A stretch of DNA of 64,000 nucleotides from Glaciecola sp. (GCA_018623155.1 JAAZVZ010000001.1:124001-188000), one strand, 5' to 3'. Numbered from the stretch's first letter, positions 1 to 9,800 are shown. Made by a program: numbers and translations. The notes: generated by a model from the sequence alone, not told the origin.

Positions 1-489
1 AAAATTGCCTTTAAATTTGTTTATCTTCTTACCGGCATGACTCGCCGCTTTAGCAAGTGTTGGAGTAGGCCCAATACCGACGCCAACCGGCAAGCGTAAA
101 TTACGCCATACTGTCCAACGGATCAATTGCGCATGATATTGCCAACCGTGCTCGGGTAGCATATCGGCAAAGTGCAAAAAGCATTCGTCAATCGAATACA
201 CATACTGTTTTGGTGCAAATTCGGCAATCACCTGCATCATCTTACGCGACAAATCATCATACAACTCGTAATTAGAGGATCGAATCACGCAGCCATATCG
301 TGCCAAAATATCTTTAACCTGGTGGTAAGGGCCGAACTTCTTCACGCCCGTTTGTTTAGCGTATTCGCACATAGCACAGATACACCCGTCATTGTTAGTC
401 AATACTACAACGGGTTTTTGCCGAATACTCGGATCGAATACCTTCTCAGCAGATGCATAAAAACTGTTGGCATCAACCAGCGCATACAT
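1..489 (-). CDS. umuC: DNA polymerase V catalytic subunit UmuC (5' part, truncated by window edge)
   Basis: This is the N-terminal 163 codons of a Y-family translesion DNA polymerase; the rest lies left of the window. The start MYALVDANSFYAS carries the first catalytic-Asp motif of the family, and YSIDECFL about 100 residues later is the SIDE motif with the catalytic Asp/Glu pair. PVGVGIGPTPTLAKAAS is the following conserved little-finger-proximal region. The ATG overlaps the umuD stop by one base (TGATG), so the two are translationally coupled. Expression should come from the LexA-controlled umuD promoter. UmuC with the UmuD' dimer forms Pol V for SOS mutagenesis. Confidence 0.95.
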   Translation of the reverse strand, partial: MYALVDANSFYASAEKVFDPSIRQKPVVVLTNNDGCICAMCEYAKQTGVKKFGPYHQVKDILARYGCVIRSSNYELYDDLSRKMMQVIAEFAPKQYVYSIDECFLHFADMLPEHGWQYHAQLIRWTVWRNLRLPVGVGIGPTPTLAKAASHAGKKINKFKGNF

Positions 490-911
490 CAATCTTGTCC
501 TAAATTCATACTAACTTTGCGTGAAGCGCGATGCATACGCACCGAACGTACAACAATGCCTTCCTCTTCAAAGGTGTCACCAGGACCAATCGCATAAGGT
601 TCATGAAACTCGGCAGCTGATAACAGCACCATTGCCTTGCGGTCAAATAATTTACAGACAAACGCGCCATTGAGATTCGCTACAATAATATCCAACGAGC
701 CTTTGCCTGCAGCGCGATCAACGATCAATAAATCATTGTCATAAATCCCATAACCCATCATGGAATCTCCCTTTGCCTGACCAATAAAAGTTGCAGAAGG
801 GTGTTCAATCAAAAGTTCGTCTAAATCGAGCCCTAGCTGTTTATATTCAGCTGCGGGCGATTCGAATCCGGCAATACCTGCTTGCGCGGCAAGTGGAATA
901 ACTTGAAGCAT
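489..911 (-). CDS. umuD: SOS response protease subunit UmuD
   Basis: UmuD-like S24 self-cleaving protein of 140 residues, the usual length. The serine nucleophile is Ser50 in GDSMMGYGI and the general-base lysine is Lys87 in FVCKLF; the 37-residue spacing equals that of E. coli UmuD (60/97). A cleavage site of the Ala-Gly type is present at residues 14-15 (also 11-12). After RecA-stimulated cleavage, UmuD' joins UmuC. The start is set by GAGGTGAG just upstream of the ATG. It is first gene of umuDC, with a LexA box overlapping its promoter. Confidence 0.95.
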   Translation of the reverse strand: MLQVIPLAAQAGIAGFESPAAEYKQLGLDLDELLIEHPSATFIGQAKGDSMMGYGIYDNDLLIVDRAAGKGSLDIIVANLNGAFVCKLFDRKAMVLLSAAEFHEPYAIGPGDTFEEEGIVVRSVRMHRASRKVSMNLGQD

Positions 912-927
912 AGCTCACCTCACAAAA

Positions 928-947
928 TACTGTTTATACATACAGTA
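928..947. promoter_or_regulatory. LexA (SOS) box of umuDC
   Basis: TACTGTTTATACATACAGTA is a near-perfect copy of the gammaproteobacterial LexA operator, with CTG-N10-CAG at 930-945. It overlaps a leftward -10 (TATACT, read from 944-949 on the minus strand) with a TTTACA -35 at 965-970, so LexA would block umuD transcription directly. Confidence 0.93.
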
Positions 948-974
948 TAATATTAGGCATTATTTGTAAATATT

Positions 975-994
975 TACTGTTGATTTATCCAGTA
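975..994. promoter_or_regulatory. LexA (SOS) box of yebG
   Basis: TACTGTTGATTTATCCAGTA has CTG-N10-CAG at 977-992. It covers a rightward -35-like TTGATT (980-985), 16 bases before TATACT (1002-1007). It lies 28 bases from the umuD box, so LexA dimers could sit on both divergent promoters. Confidence 0.88.
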
Positions 995-1038
995 GTTTGC
1001 GTATACTTTTATCTATTATTTATCACTGGAGTCAGCCA

Positions 1039-1329
1039 ATGGCCGTCATTACACAATATGTAGTGCAACACAAAGGGGTGGACAAATTGGTTACAACCGA
1101 CAAGAAAGCCGCCGATCAATACGATAAAATGCTAAACGTTGCGGACAATCTAGCTGAGTATATTGACGCTAAGGGGATCAAGTTAGCCGATCAAGAGTTA
1201 GAAGATCTGAGCATCCTGTTAGCGAAACACAAAGATTCAATTCAGAAGATTTTTAAAGGCTCCGAAGCAAGCTCAATGCTAGAGGCCGAAAGCGCAGATG
1301 TTATTAGCCTGGATGAAAACGCAAGTTAA
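1039..1329 (+). CDS. yebG: YebG-family SOS-induced protein
   Basis: A 96-residue protein matching the YebG family: MAVITQYVV start, KKAADQYDKMLNVADNLAEY core and LSILLAKHKDSIQKIFKG, close to E. coli YebG in length and order. The family is SOS-induced; its molecular role is not established. The longer frame opens at 997, but the family start is the ATG at 1039, which has GGAG 8 bases upstream. The LexA box and promoter sit immediately 5'. The C-terminus is acidic (EAESADVISLDE), as is usual for the family. Confidence 0.9.
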   Translation: MAVITQYVVQHKGVDKLVTTDKKAADQYDKMLNVADNLAEYIDAKGIKLADQELEDLSILLAKHKDSIQKIFKGSEASSMLEAESADVISLDENAS

Positions 1330-1396
1330 CTCTCTAACACTCAATCAGCCGCACAACCTCAATCCACACACATTAGCTCCTTGAATTTCAAAACAT

Positions 1397-1412
1397 CGGC
1401 TTATAAAAGCCG
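1397..1412 (+). terminator. Weak hairpin after yebG
   Basis: CGGCTT-ATAA-AAGCCG forms a 6-bp stem about 70 bases past the yebG stop, followed by GTTTAACA rather than a solid T tract. It could be a weak terminator that leaves some read-through into the lysis cassette. Function is uncertain. Confidence 0.35.
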
Positions 1413-1570
1413 GTTTAACAGAGAATGAAAGGAGCAATGGTTACCTATCTCTTTATCAATAAAAATTTATAACTGAATTTAAATTTGTAAATATCCATTA
1501 TTGCATCTATACATAACACAAAATAATCAATCTGCACCATGCTGTGATAATAAAAGGACTGATTTTTAGC

Positions 1571-2119
1571 ATGACATTCAACGATATTGTTGCACTCACT
1601 TTGGATTTTGAAGGCGGTTTCAGTGATCACAAGGATGATCGGGGTGGCGCGACCATGCATGGGATCACCACTAATACCTTAAAAACAGTTTATCAATTAG
1701 CACCTGAGTTATTACTGCCCAAACACGTGAGTGAATTGACCCTTGAACAAGCACATCTAATATATCAACGCTTTTATTATGAAGGACCAAACATTCATCT
1801 ATTGCATTGGGCTGTGCAACAAGTTGTTTTTGACATAGCTGTGAACCATGGTCCACAGCAAGCCGTCAAGCTCGTACAGCGAGTGTGTAACTTATCTGGC
1901 ATCGTGGTGATACAAGAAGACGGTATCATAGGGCCAATGACGATCCGTAGCGTCGATCGCGTCTATCGAGCTATGGGGAACCTACTCATAAACGCTATTT
2001 GTGATGAACGAATCTTATTTTATCGAGCGATTTGCGCCAATGATCCAACCCAACAAATCTTTTTGCATGGCTGGCTCAGACGAGCCAACGCCTTCAAACT
2101 CAAAGGAACTTGCGTATGA
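1571..2119 (+). CDS. GH108 endolysin (N-acetylmuramidase)
   Basis: A 182-residue peptidoglycan hydrolase of glycoside hydrolase family 108. The N-terminal signature DFEGGFSDHKDDRGGATMHGIT carries the catalytic Glu14, and DGIIGPMTIRSV near the C-terminus fits the peptidoglycan-binding part that follows in this family. There is no signal peptide or signal-anchor, so export should depend on a holin, which is encoded next. The frame opens with GTG at 1544, but the ATG at 1571 begins the family-like sequence. The gene overlaps the holin start by 4 bases (ATGA). GH108 lysozymes occur in phages and gene-transfer agents; no other phage genes are present here. Confidence 0.87.
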   Translation: MTFNDIVALTLDFEGGFSDHKDDRGGATMHGITTNTLKTVYQLAPELLLPKHVSELTLEQAHLIYQRFYYEGPNIHLLHWAVQQVVFDIAVNHGPQQAVKLVQRVCNLSGIVVIQEDGIIGPMTIRSVDRVYRAMGNLLINAICDERILFYRAICANDPTQQIFLHGWLRRANAFKLKGTCV

Positions 2120-2808
2120 ATCTATTCGAACATATTCCCATGATGGCTACATTACTTGATACTTTGGGCAAACGCATCGATGATTTATTCACCTCAGATA
2201 AAGAACGGGGTGAAATTTCAATCCAACAACAAAAAGTGGCACTGCGACAACTCGTTACCCAACTCAAAGCACAGCACACTCAACTGCAAATTAACCTGCA
2301 ACAAACGAAACACCCTAGTATATTTGTTGCCGCTGCGCGACCAGCTATTATTTGGATTGGTGCGGCGGGGTTAGCGTATGAAGCCATTATTCGCCCAATA
2401 GGTACTTGGTTGATTTTACAAACATTGGATCTCAATGCCATCATGGGTCCACAAGCTTTACAAAATGCCACGCCACAGCACGTACAAGCGGTATTAGACT
2501 TCTATGCTTTACCAGGCATGAACACTGAATTGTTTTTGCCAATTATCTTTGGTGTATTAGGCATAGGAGGCTTTAGAACATGGGAAAAAATCAACGGCAA
2601 AGCGCGTGACAATCTCAATCCACAACACGGCGAATATGAAGCCATGGCTAAAATTATGCTGAAAAAATATCAAACTGAATTTGAGACTCCAACCAACGAG
2701 TCAATAACAAATCCGAGCGTTAGCCAATTTAAAGCTGCACAAAAAGATGGTACATTTGTACCACAATATCGTTATTTTCAACCTACCGACAGGACAACAG
2801 GAAATTAG
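2116..2808 (+). CDS. Holin, 3-TM gene-transfer-release family
   Basis: A 230-residue protein resembling the 'holin of 3TMs, for gene-transfer release' family. A charged, helical N-terminal part (KERGEISIQQQKVALRQLVTQLKAQ, coiled-coil-like) is followed by hydrophobic segments around residues 72-104 (IIWIGAAGLAYEAII and RPIGTWLILQTL) and 138-155 (LFLPIIFGVLGIGGF), then a hydrophilic tail. It would form membrane lesions that let the upstream endolysin reach the wall. The ATG at 2116 overlaps the endolysin stop (ATGA), which favours it over the upstream TTG at 2110. Only 3 bases separate its stop from gloA. Confidence 0.82.
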   Translation: MNLFEHIPMMATLLDTLGKRIDDLFTSDKERGEISIQQQKVALRQLVTQLKAQHTQLQINLQQTKHPSIFVAAARPAIIWIGAAGLAYEAIIRPIGTWLILQTLDLNAIMGPQALQNATPQHVQAVLDFYALPGMNTELFLPIIFGVLGIGGFRTWEKINGKARDNLNPQHGEYEAMAKIMLKKYQTEFETPTNESITNPSVSQFKAAQKDGTFVPQYRYFQPTDRTTGN

Positions 2809-2811
2809 TAC

Positions 2812-3252
2812 ATGCGTTATCTTCACACTATGGTCAGAGTTCGTGACTTAGAGGCATCATTACACTTTTATTGTGAGTTATTGGGACTAGTTGAGGTCAA
2901 TCGTTTCGATCATGAAAAAGGTCGTTTTACTCTCGTCTTCCTTGCTGCACCAGCAGACGTTGAACGTGCCAAACAAGCCAATGCACCTTGTCTGGAACTG
3001 ACCTACAACTGGGATGATGAAGAATATACTGGCGGACGGAATTTTGGTCACCTTGCTTACCGTGTAGAAGATATTTACGCGACGTGTCAACGTCTGCAAG
3101 ACGGTGGTGTTACCATAAATCGCCCACCTCGTGATGGCCATATGGCATTTGTTCGTTCTCCCGATGGGATATCTATTGAGATATTACAAGAAGGTGACCA
3201 CCTCGCCCCACAAGAGCCTTGGGCAAGTATGCCAAATACTGGTGAATGGTAA
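2812..3252 (+). CDS. gloA: Lactoylglutathione lyase (glyoxalase I)
   Basis: A 146-residue VOC-fold enzyme that isomerises the methylglyoxal-glutathione hemithioacetal to S-lactoylglutathione. The four expected metal ligands are present: His5 (MRYLHT), Glu62 (LELTYNW), His80 (FGHLAY) and Glu123 (SIEILQEG). The bacterial GloA order is kept throughout. The gene begins 3 bases after the holin stop, with its AGGA ribosome-binding site inside the holin coding end, so it is probably co-transcribed with the lysis genes and with ybaK downstream. A methylglyoxal synthase, which makes the substrate, is encoded at 42618. Confidence 0.93.
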   Translation: MRYLHTMVRVRDLEASLHFYCELLGLVEVNRFDHEKGRFTLVFLAAPADVERAKQANAPCLELTYNWDDEEYTGGRNFGHLAYRVEDIYATCQRLQDGGVTINRPPRDGHMAFVRSPDGISIEILQEGDHLAPQEPWASMPNTGEW

Positions 3253-3264
3253 ATATTCAATATC

Positions 3265-3729
3265 ATGACGCCGGCCATTGCTTTGTTGCAACAGCAAAAG
3301 ATTGCTCATGAGGTATTGTCTTATGAGCATTCACCTAATACACCGTCATACGGTTTGGAGGCTTCTGAAAAACTTGGCCTAAATCCATCTAAAGTATTCA
3401 AGACGCTTGTCACAGATTGTTCAGGCACACTTGTCGTGGCCTTAGTACCAGTAACGCAATCTCTAAACCTAAAAGCCTTAGCCAAATCAGTCGGATGCAA
3501 AAAAGCACATATGGCTTCACCATCAATTGTGCAAGCTAAAACGGGATATGTTCTAGGAGGCGTTAGCCCGTTAGGGCAAAAATCACCGCTCAAAACCTTT
3601 ATTGATCGCAGCGCACAAACATTAGATGTGATGTATGTAAGTGCTGGAAAAAGAGGACTTGAAGTCGCATTAAGTCCAGCAAGCCTATGTCGACTTTGTT
3701 CTGCCCAATGGCTAGACATTGCAACCTAA
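3265..3729 (+). CDS. ybaK: Cys-tRNA(Pro) deacylase YbaK
   Basis: A 154-residue YbaK/EbsC-family editing protein that hydrolyses Cys mischarged on tRNA(Pro). Diagnostic stretches match E. coli YbaK: MTPAIALL, LGLNPSKVFKTL with the conserved Lys46, TGYVLGGVSPLGQK and VSAGKRGLEVALSP. It follows gloA by 12 bases in the same orientation, so the two probably share a transcript. A 48-base AT-rich spacer precedes the next operon. Confidence 0.93.
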   Translation: MTPAIALLQQQKIAHEVLSYEHSPNTPSYGLEASEKLGLNPSKVFKTLVTDCSGTLVVALVPVTQSLNLKALAKSVGCKKAHMASPSIVQAKTGYVLGGVSPLGQKSPLKTFIDRSAQTLDVMYVSAGKRGLEVALSPASLCRLCSAQWLDIAT

Positions 3730-3777
3730 ATCAGTATCCTAAGATATCAATAATTAATAATAACAACGACACACCTT

Positions 3778-4818
3778 ATGCGTAGCTCCAAATCTCAAGA
3801 AACCAATAAACAAGCTATCATCGCATACACACAATCGATGTATATGGGCGATTTTGTCAAGGCAAAACGGATAGCAGATGACTTATTTGCACACGGATGT
3901 ACTCTGCAACTGTGTTTTCCATTTGAAACATTAAACGATATCAGTCATCTATTTCAGATCTACGATACCCTTCTCAACGCCATCCCAGATTTGGAAAGAC
4001 GGGACACTATAGTGATTTCCAATGCTACAGAAAAAGGGGATGAATGGGTTGGCTGTTGTGGTTACTATACCGGAGTAATGGTCAACGATTGGTTGGATAT
4101 CCCAGCCACAGGTCGAATGGTATCAATGCGATATCATGAATTTTATCGCTTCATTGATGGCAAAATTATCGAAATGCAAGCAATTTGGGATATACCTGAA
4201 CTTATGATCCAAGCCAATGCCTGGCCTTTAGCACCAAGTCTTGGCCGAGAGTGGCATGTTCCTGGTCCGGCCACGCAAGACGGCATATCAACTGAGCCAC
4301 TTAATCCCGATCTCAGCACAAAAGCTGCTCGCATCGTTATCGATATGTGTACTGACTTGGGCAATCACGCCACAGGAGGACCCAAAGCGATGCGCCTACC
4401 CAACTATTGGCATGAACGCTGTAGCTGGTATGGTCCAAGTGGTATTGGTACTGCGCGGGGGTTACATGGATTTCGGCACTGGCATCAAATTCCATTTTTG
4501 AATGCCCTTCCTGATCGCGACGGCAACCCTGAGCACGGTCATATGTTCGCAGATAACAATTATGTTGGCTATACCGCTTGGCCTGGGATGTTTATGACGG
4601 TCAGTGATGATGGTTGGTTAGGTATCGTACCGAATGGAAAACGCATTAGCATGCGCAGTTTGGATTTCTGGCGTGTTGAAGGCGATAAGATCCGTGAAAA
4701 TTGGGTCCTCATCGATTTACTGTCTGTATATGATCAACTTGGACTGGATGTCTTTGCCCGTCTACGCGAATTCAACAAAGCTAGAAATTACTCACAGCAT
4801 TTAGATGTGGATCTATAA
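3778..4818 (+). CDS. Tandem SnoaL-like (NTF2-fold) protein
   Basis: A 346-residue protein with two SnoaL/NTF2-like domains, roughly residues 8-145 and 180-335. Each ends in the typical pattern of a sheet strand followed by 'F-W/Y-R-x-x-x-G-K-I-x-E-x-W' (FYRFIDGKIIEMQAIWD and FWRVEGDKIRENWVLID). No signal peptide is visible, so it is probably cytoplasmic. SnoaL-like proteins include polyketide cyclases and ester hydrolases, but the substrate cannot be read from the sequence. Its stop overlaps the ABC ATPase start by one base (TAATG), so it heads a coupled operon with an ABC exporter-like pair and a secreted protease. The reason for this pairing is unknown. Confidence 0.75.
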   Translation: MRSSKSQETNKQAIIAYTQSMYMGDFVKAKRIADDLFAHGCTLQLCFPFETLNDISHLFQIYDTLLNAIPDLERRDTIVISNATEKGDEWVGCCGYYTGVMVNDWLDIPATGRMVSMRYHEFYRFIDGKIIEMQAIWDIPELMIQANAWPLAPSLGREWHVPGPATQDGISTEPLNPDLSTKAARIVIDMCTDLGNHATGGPKAMRLPNYWHERCSWYGPSGIGTARGLHGFRHWHQIPFLNALPDRDGNPEHGHMFADNNYVGYTAWPGMFMTVSDDGWLGIVPNGKRISMRSLDFWRVEGDKIRENWVLIDLLSVYDQLGLDVFARLREFNKARNYSQHLDVDL

Positions 4819-5516
4819 TGGCTAAATCTTTAAAGGACGTATTAAGTCTGAAGCAGCTTCAATTTGCTTATACAAATTCATCTGCTAAACATCCCACCAT
4901 AAACATAAAGCAATGGGTGTTACAAGAAGGCGAATCTGTGTTCTTGCAAGGTAAATCCGGTTCCGGCAAAAGTACGCTATTAAATTTAATTGCAGGTACT
5001 CTGACGCCACAACAGGGCCGTATCGAAGTTGCCGGCACGGATATCACACAACTATCGCATGCACAGCGAGATGTATTTCGCGCTAATCATCTTGGCATCG
5101 TCTTTCAACAGTTTAATTTGGTGCCATATTTAAGCGTATTGGACAATGTGCTCATCGCGGGATATTTTGCAAAAAACCAACCAGCGGATATGCAAAAAAG
5201 AGCGTCAGAATTATGCGAAAAGCTCTTAATTAGTGAAGACCTACTTACCCAAGAGGCCAGACATCTTAGTATAGGTCAACAGCAACGAGTGGCCATTGCC
5301 AGAGCCTTAATCAATCGCCCTAAACTTCTACTGGTTGATGAACCTACCTCCGCCCTAGATTCTGATGCAACGACAAGCTTTATGAGCTTACTTAAGCGAG
5401 AACAAAGCGCGAATCAATGTGCGATGGTGTTTGTGAGTCATGATGCAAGTCTCGCCCAACATTGCGATACCCAAATCCATCTTTCAGAACTCAATATGGC
5501 TCGAGGAGATAACTAA
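4818..5516 (+). CDS. ABC transporter ATPase, LolD/MacB type
   Basis: A 232-residue ATPase. Walker A is GKSGSGKST (residues 45-53), the Q-loop is VFQQFN, the signature is LSIGQQQR (150-157), Walker B is LLLVDEPTSALD and the switch His is in FVSHD. LolD/MacB-type ATPases work with FtsX-fold permeases, one of which starts 3 bases downstream. The pair resembles, by gene content, the zinc-regulated ATPase/permease pairs of Vibrio (zrg) and Pseudomonas (PA4064-PA4065); that link is inference. Translation is coupled to the SnoaL-like gene. Confidence 0.85.
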   Translation: MAKSLKDVLSLKQLQFAYTNSSAKHPTINIKQWVLQEGESVFLQGKSGSGKSTLLNLIAGTLTPQQGRIEVAGTDITQLSHAQRDVFRANHLGIVFQQFNLVPYLSVLDNVLIAGYFAKNQPADMQKRASELCEKLLISEDLLTQEARHLSIGQQQRVAIARALINRPKLLLVDEPTSALDSDATTSFMSLLKREQSANQCAMVFVSHDASLAQHCDTQIHLSELNMARGDN

Positions 5517-5519
5517 TTT

Positions 5520-6833
5520 ATGTTATTACGTCTTGCATTGCGCAGCCTCAAGTATCGTCAGCAGTCAGTATTGTTGACCTTCATCGCTATGGTATTGAGC
5601 CTGAGTGTTTTATTTGCTGTTGAGCACATTCGCGCACAAATAAAGGAGAGTTTTACTCGGAGTGTCTCAGGAGTAGATCTCATTATCGGTCCTCGAACCG
5701 GTGATTTGACTTTATTGCTATCAAGCGTCTTTCATCGTGGCGTCCCTTCTGCCGCGATGACGCTGGATGATCTCAATACCATTAGCGCAAAACCACAAGT
5801 CTCTTGGGCTGTTCCTATTAGTTTAGGAGATATGCATGCAGGCTTTACCGTGGTGGGTACTAGCCAAGATTTTTTTAATTATTTTCAAACGGGTGAGCAG
5901 GTACCGTTATCATTTGCGGATGGACGTGCTTTTGCAGCCAGTAATGAAATCGTTATCGGAGCTCAGGTAGCGAAATCCTTACATTACCAAGTTGGTCAAT
6001 CGATTGTTCTCGCACATGGCCTTGGAGAAGTGAGTTTTCATCATCATGATGACCACCCTCTATTAATTACGGGGATCTTAACTCCAACTGGCACTCCGGT
6101 TGACCATGCGTTGTTTACCTCTTTGCAAGCGCTTAAACAAGCACATGATAGCTCCCCAAAGAGCTTGAAACGCCCAAGTCAAAATACTCATACCCACAAG
6201 CATGAGCACGAACATGATCATGATATTGAGTCAGTGGATGTATCTTTACCAGACCCAGATAAACCTTTATTGCCTTTGTCACCCGGTACAGATATCACTT
6301 CAGCCTTTTTGGGCTTAAGTAATCCTGTTGCCGTATTAAGTCTACAACGGATAATTAACCGCGATAATAACCGCCCATTGAGTGCCATTATCCCTGGCGT
6401 AACATTAAATCAGTTATGGCAGATTTTGCGGTTTGTAGAAACCACGTTGCAAGTCATTACTTGGTTAATTGTATTTGCCACATTATTGGGGTTAATGACC
6501 ATGTTATTGGCCAGTATGCGCGAGCGGAAAGCGGAGTTTGCAGTATTTAGAGCACTTGGCGCAAGACCAGGTCAAATATTTTGGCTGATTCAAATTGAAG
6601 CCATTACGCTGACTATTATTGCAATATTGACCAGCGTAATATTGCTAAGTAGTGTGTTAATCATTGCTGCTAACTCGTTGTCATTGGCTTTAGGTGTCTC
6701 AATATCAACGACGCTAATCAGTGATACAATACTTTACAACATAGGATGGGTGCTTTTGAGTGTGATATTAAGTACAAGTATCCCTGCATGGAATGCTTAC
6801 AAAAATAATTTACAAAGCAATTTACAAAGATAA
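5520..6833 (+). CDS. FtsX-family ABC permease with His-rich periplasmic loop
   Basis: A 437-residue permease with the FtsX/MacB layout: one N-terminal membrane helix (residues 16-34), a long extracytoplasmic domain, then three C-terminal helices (about 315-335, 360-385 and 405-425), including LLASMRERKAEFAVFRALGARPGQIFWL, a hallmark of the family (given in parts: MRERKAEFAVFRALGA). Residues 224-235 are an alternating His stretch (HTHKHEHEHDHD), followed by acidic residues. Such loops bind Zn2+ or similar metals, so the transporter may sense or handle metal. It sits between its ATPase and a secreted zinc protease (12-base gap). Confidence 0.84.
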   Translation: MLLRLALRSLKYRQQSVLLTFIAMVLSLSVLFAVEHIRAQIKESFTRSVSGVDLIIGPRTGDLTLLLSSVFHRGVPSAAMTLDDLNTISAKPQVSWAVPISLGDMHAGFTVVGTSQDFFNYFQTGEQVPLSFADGRAFAASNEIVIGAQVAKSLHYQVGQSIVLAHGLGEVSFHHHDDHPLLITGILTPTGTPVDHALFTSLQALKQAHDSSPKSLKRPSQNTHTHKHEHEHDHDIESVDVSLPDPDKPLLPLSPGTDITSAFLGLSNPVAVLSLQRIINRDNNRPLSAIIPGVTLNQLWQILRFVETTLQVITWLIVFATLLGLMTMLLASMRERKAEFAVFRALGARPGQIFWLIQIEAITLTIIAILTSVILLSSVLIIAANSLSLALGVSISTTLISDTILYNIGWVLLSVILSTSIPAWNAYKNNLQSNLQR

Positions 6834-6845
6834 AGGTTCATCCTA

Positions 6846-9800
6846 ATGACAAAATATATTGTATTTGGACTTAGTACTGTATTTCTCAGTTTCAGTGCAC
6901 TTGCCAATGATTACTGGCAACGTTACAGCGCCAAAGAGACCGATCAATTCGGTGTTGAAGCGACCTATTACGGACTTCAATCTAGTGTGATTTCTTCAAT
7001 TATACAAAGCGACATGCACATTACTGTACCCGCAGCAGATGGCTCAATGCATACTTACGCTTTAACTCCAAGTCGAGTGTTACCTGAAGCGTTAGCGCGC
7101 AAATATCCTCAACTACAATCTTATGTTGGCATTCATGTTGACCATCCTGAATTGAAGGGACGTTTTGATTGGTCTCATCGCGGTATGCATGCGATGTTTG
7201 ATACCCCTTTGCGAGATGGCACAATGCGTACGTTTGTCGATCCGGTTAATGCGACCAAACATCGTGTTTATCAAGTCAGTGAAGAAGCTCTACACCATTT
7301 TAGGCATCAACATAACAAATTGGCACCTAAAATTATTTCAGACCTTTTAGTCAATCAGCCTGCCGTTACCAAACATCGTCGCCAAGTCCAAGCGCGTACA
7401 CCGAGTAACCTTGTCACTTATCGTCTTGCAATCACTGCCACAGGTGACTATTCAGAATTTATCGGTGCAGATAACAAAGCGGATGTCATGGCTGAGTTAA
7501 CGGCCATGACCAATCGCCTCAATGAGGTTTTTTTAGTAGATGTAGGCGCGCAATTTCAACTCGTGAGTAACAATGACGAGATCATCTTTTTGGATCCTGC
7601 AACAGACCCTTTTAATAATGACTCAGATGATGGCACTCTAAACCGAGATGTCCAAGACGACACCATTGGTGTAAATAATTATGATATTGGCCATGTGGTT
7701 AATTCAGATGGAGGAGGCTTAGCTGTACTGAATTCTTTGTGTAGTCGTGCTTTTAAAGCCGATGGCTTATCGGGCATAGCAGGTACTAGCAATAATGATG
7801 CATTTTGGGTGGACATTGTTGCACATGAAATCGGCCATCAATTTGGCGCAACTCATACTTTTAATAGCGACGCGGGAAGCTGCGATGGTAACGGCTCAGC
7901 AAACACTGCGGTGGAACCAGGGTCGGGTTCAACCATCATGTCTTATGCTGGACTCTGTGATGACACCAATCTTAGTAGTTTTGTGCATGATAACTTCCAT
8001 ACTGTCTCATTGGCTCAAATGCTTGAACATCGACAAACCGTTGAAGAAAATGAATTTAATTTTTACCTAAATAGTTGTGGTACTGTTTCTGTAAGTAGCA
8101 ACAATCATCCAGAAGTTGACGCGGGTGATGACTTTACCATCCCAGCCAATACGTATTTTGAACTGAGTGCGACAGCAAGCGACGTGAATCCCGATGATGT
8201 TCTCAGCTACAGTTGGGAGCAAACTGATGTCGCTGACTTAGGCGGAACGAGCATGTCGGAAGGTGATGTACTAACCGACCAAGGCAGTGGCCCATTAATT
8301 CGTGCCCGAATGCCCAGCATCAGCCCGAATCGCCAAATTCCTGATCGAACTGTGCAACGCACTGGTAACCAGGTACTTGGTGAAGTATTACCTACTACAT
8401 CAAGAACGATGGACTTCTCGATTACCGTTCGTGATAACCAAGGTGGTGTTGCACAAGACGAGATGACCGTCACAGTGGACAATACCGCAGGACCATTTCA
8501 GATTACCACTAACCTCTCAGGTCAATTCTTTGAAAGCAACCCTATCAACCTGAATTGGGATGTAAACGGTACTGATGCACCTCAGTTTAACTGCTCTACG
8601 CTCAATGTATTTATCTCTACCAACGGTGGGGTAAGCTATGACCAACAAATCGCAAGTAATATACCTAATAATGGTGCTGCTAGTATCAACTTGCCTGTAA
8701 CAGATGGTCGTCAAAACTTTCAAACTTTGCAGCTAAAATGTTCGGATAACATTTTCTTTGCTTCGCATCTCGGTACATTTTCTAGTGATATTGAAGGCGA
8801 TGTTTTGAGTATTACTAGTCAAAGTGCATTAACCGTGACCGAAGATACTCCAATAACTTTATCATTAAGTGATTTTAGTACCAACGAAACGGCTTCAAAT
8901 TTGACTGTGCTATCGGGTTTAAACTACACCTTTGACGGACTCACCATTACGCCCAATGCTAACTTCAATGGTATACTATCGGTGAATGTTCAAGCGAGTA
9001 ATGGCACGAACACAAGTGCCACATTTGCAGCACAAATAACTGTCACACCAGTCAATGACGCACCTATTGCAACCTCATCCAATGTAAGTTTTGTCGCCAA
9101 TACGACGGACAATGCCATAAACTTAAGCATTAGTGATATAGATAGTGATACCTTGACCGTAACGGAGGCCACAACAGATGGCAATGGCAGTGTTGTCATT
9201 GCTGGACAAGTATTACGATATTCGCCTGAATCAGATTTCACGGGCACTGAAACCATAAGTTATACCGTATCAGACGGCACTGATTCTGCTAGTGCGACAG
9301 TAACAGTGACTGTCACTCCCGAACCGATTGTATTAACAGTGACTGGCTTTGCCGCCACTGTAACGCAAGAGGATATTCCAGTCCAAATCAGTCTTGAAGA
9401 TTTTACGACCAATATTCAAGCCACTGGTATGGTGATTTTAAGTGGCACAAACTACACCGTTTCAGATACAACAATCACACCAGCCTTGAATTTCAATGGT
9501 ACATTATCCGTCAACGTCCAACTGAGTGCTGGCGACGTTCTGGCTGAGATATTTGTCGCGCCTATCACCGTGCAGCCGGTTAATGATATGCCCGTTGTCA
9601 ACAATGAAACTCGTTCAACCACATCCGGTACAGCAATAAACGTTAATGTTCTGAACAATGATACGGATGTGGACAACGACACATTAATAGTTACTAACAT
9701 CAATTATTCTGGTACAGGAACAGCAACACTAAACAACAATATAATCAGCTATACTTCTGCTGCCACTTTTACCGGAACTGAAACTATAACGTATGAGGTG

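Noticed and set aside
1445-1570. LexA box directly in front of the endolysin
   Set aside because: No CTG-N10-CAG was found; any SOS control would have to come by read-through from yebG.
1571-2808. Prophage
   Set aside because: Only the two lysis genes are present; no integrase, capsid, terminase or attachment repeats were seen around them.
3730-3777. Zur box before the SnoaL-ABC-protease operon
   Set aside because: The spacer is AT-rich but contains no GTTATA/TATAAC palindrome, so zinc control of this operon is not supported by the sequence there.
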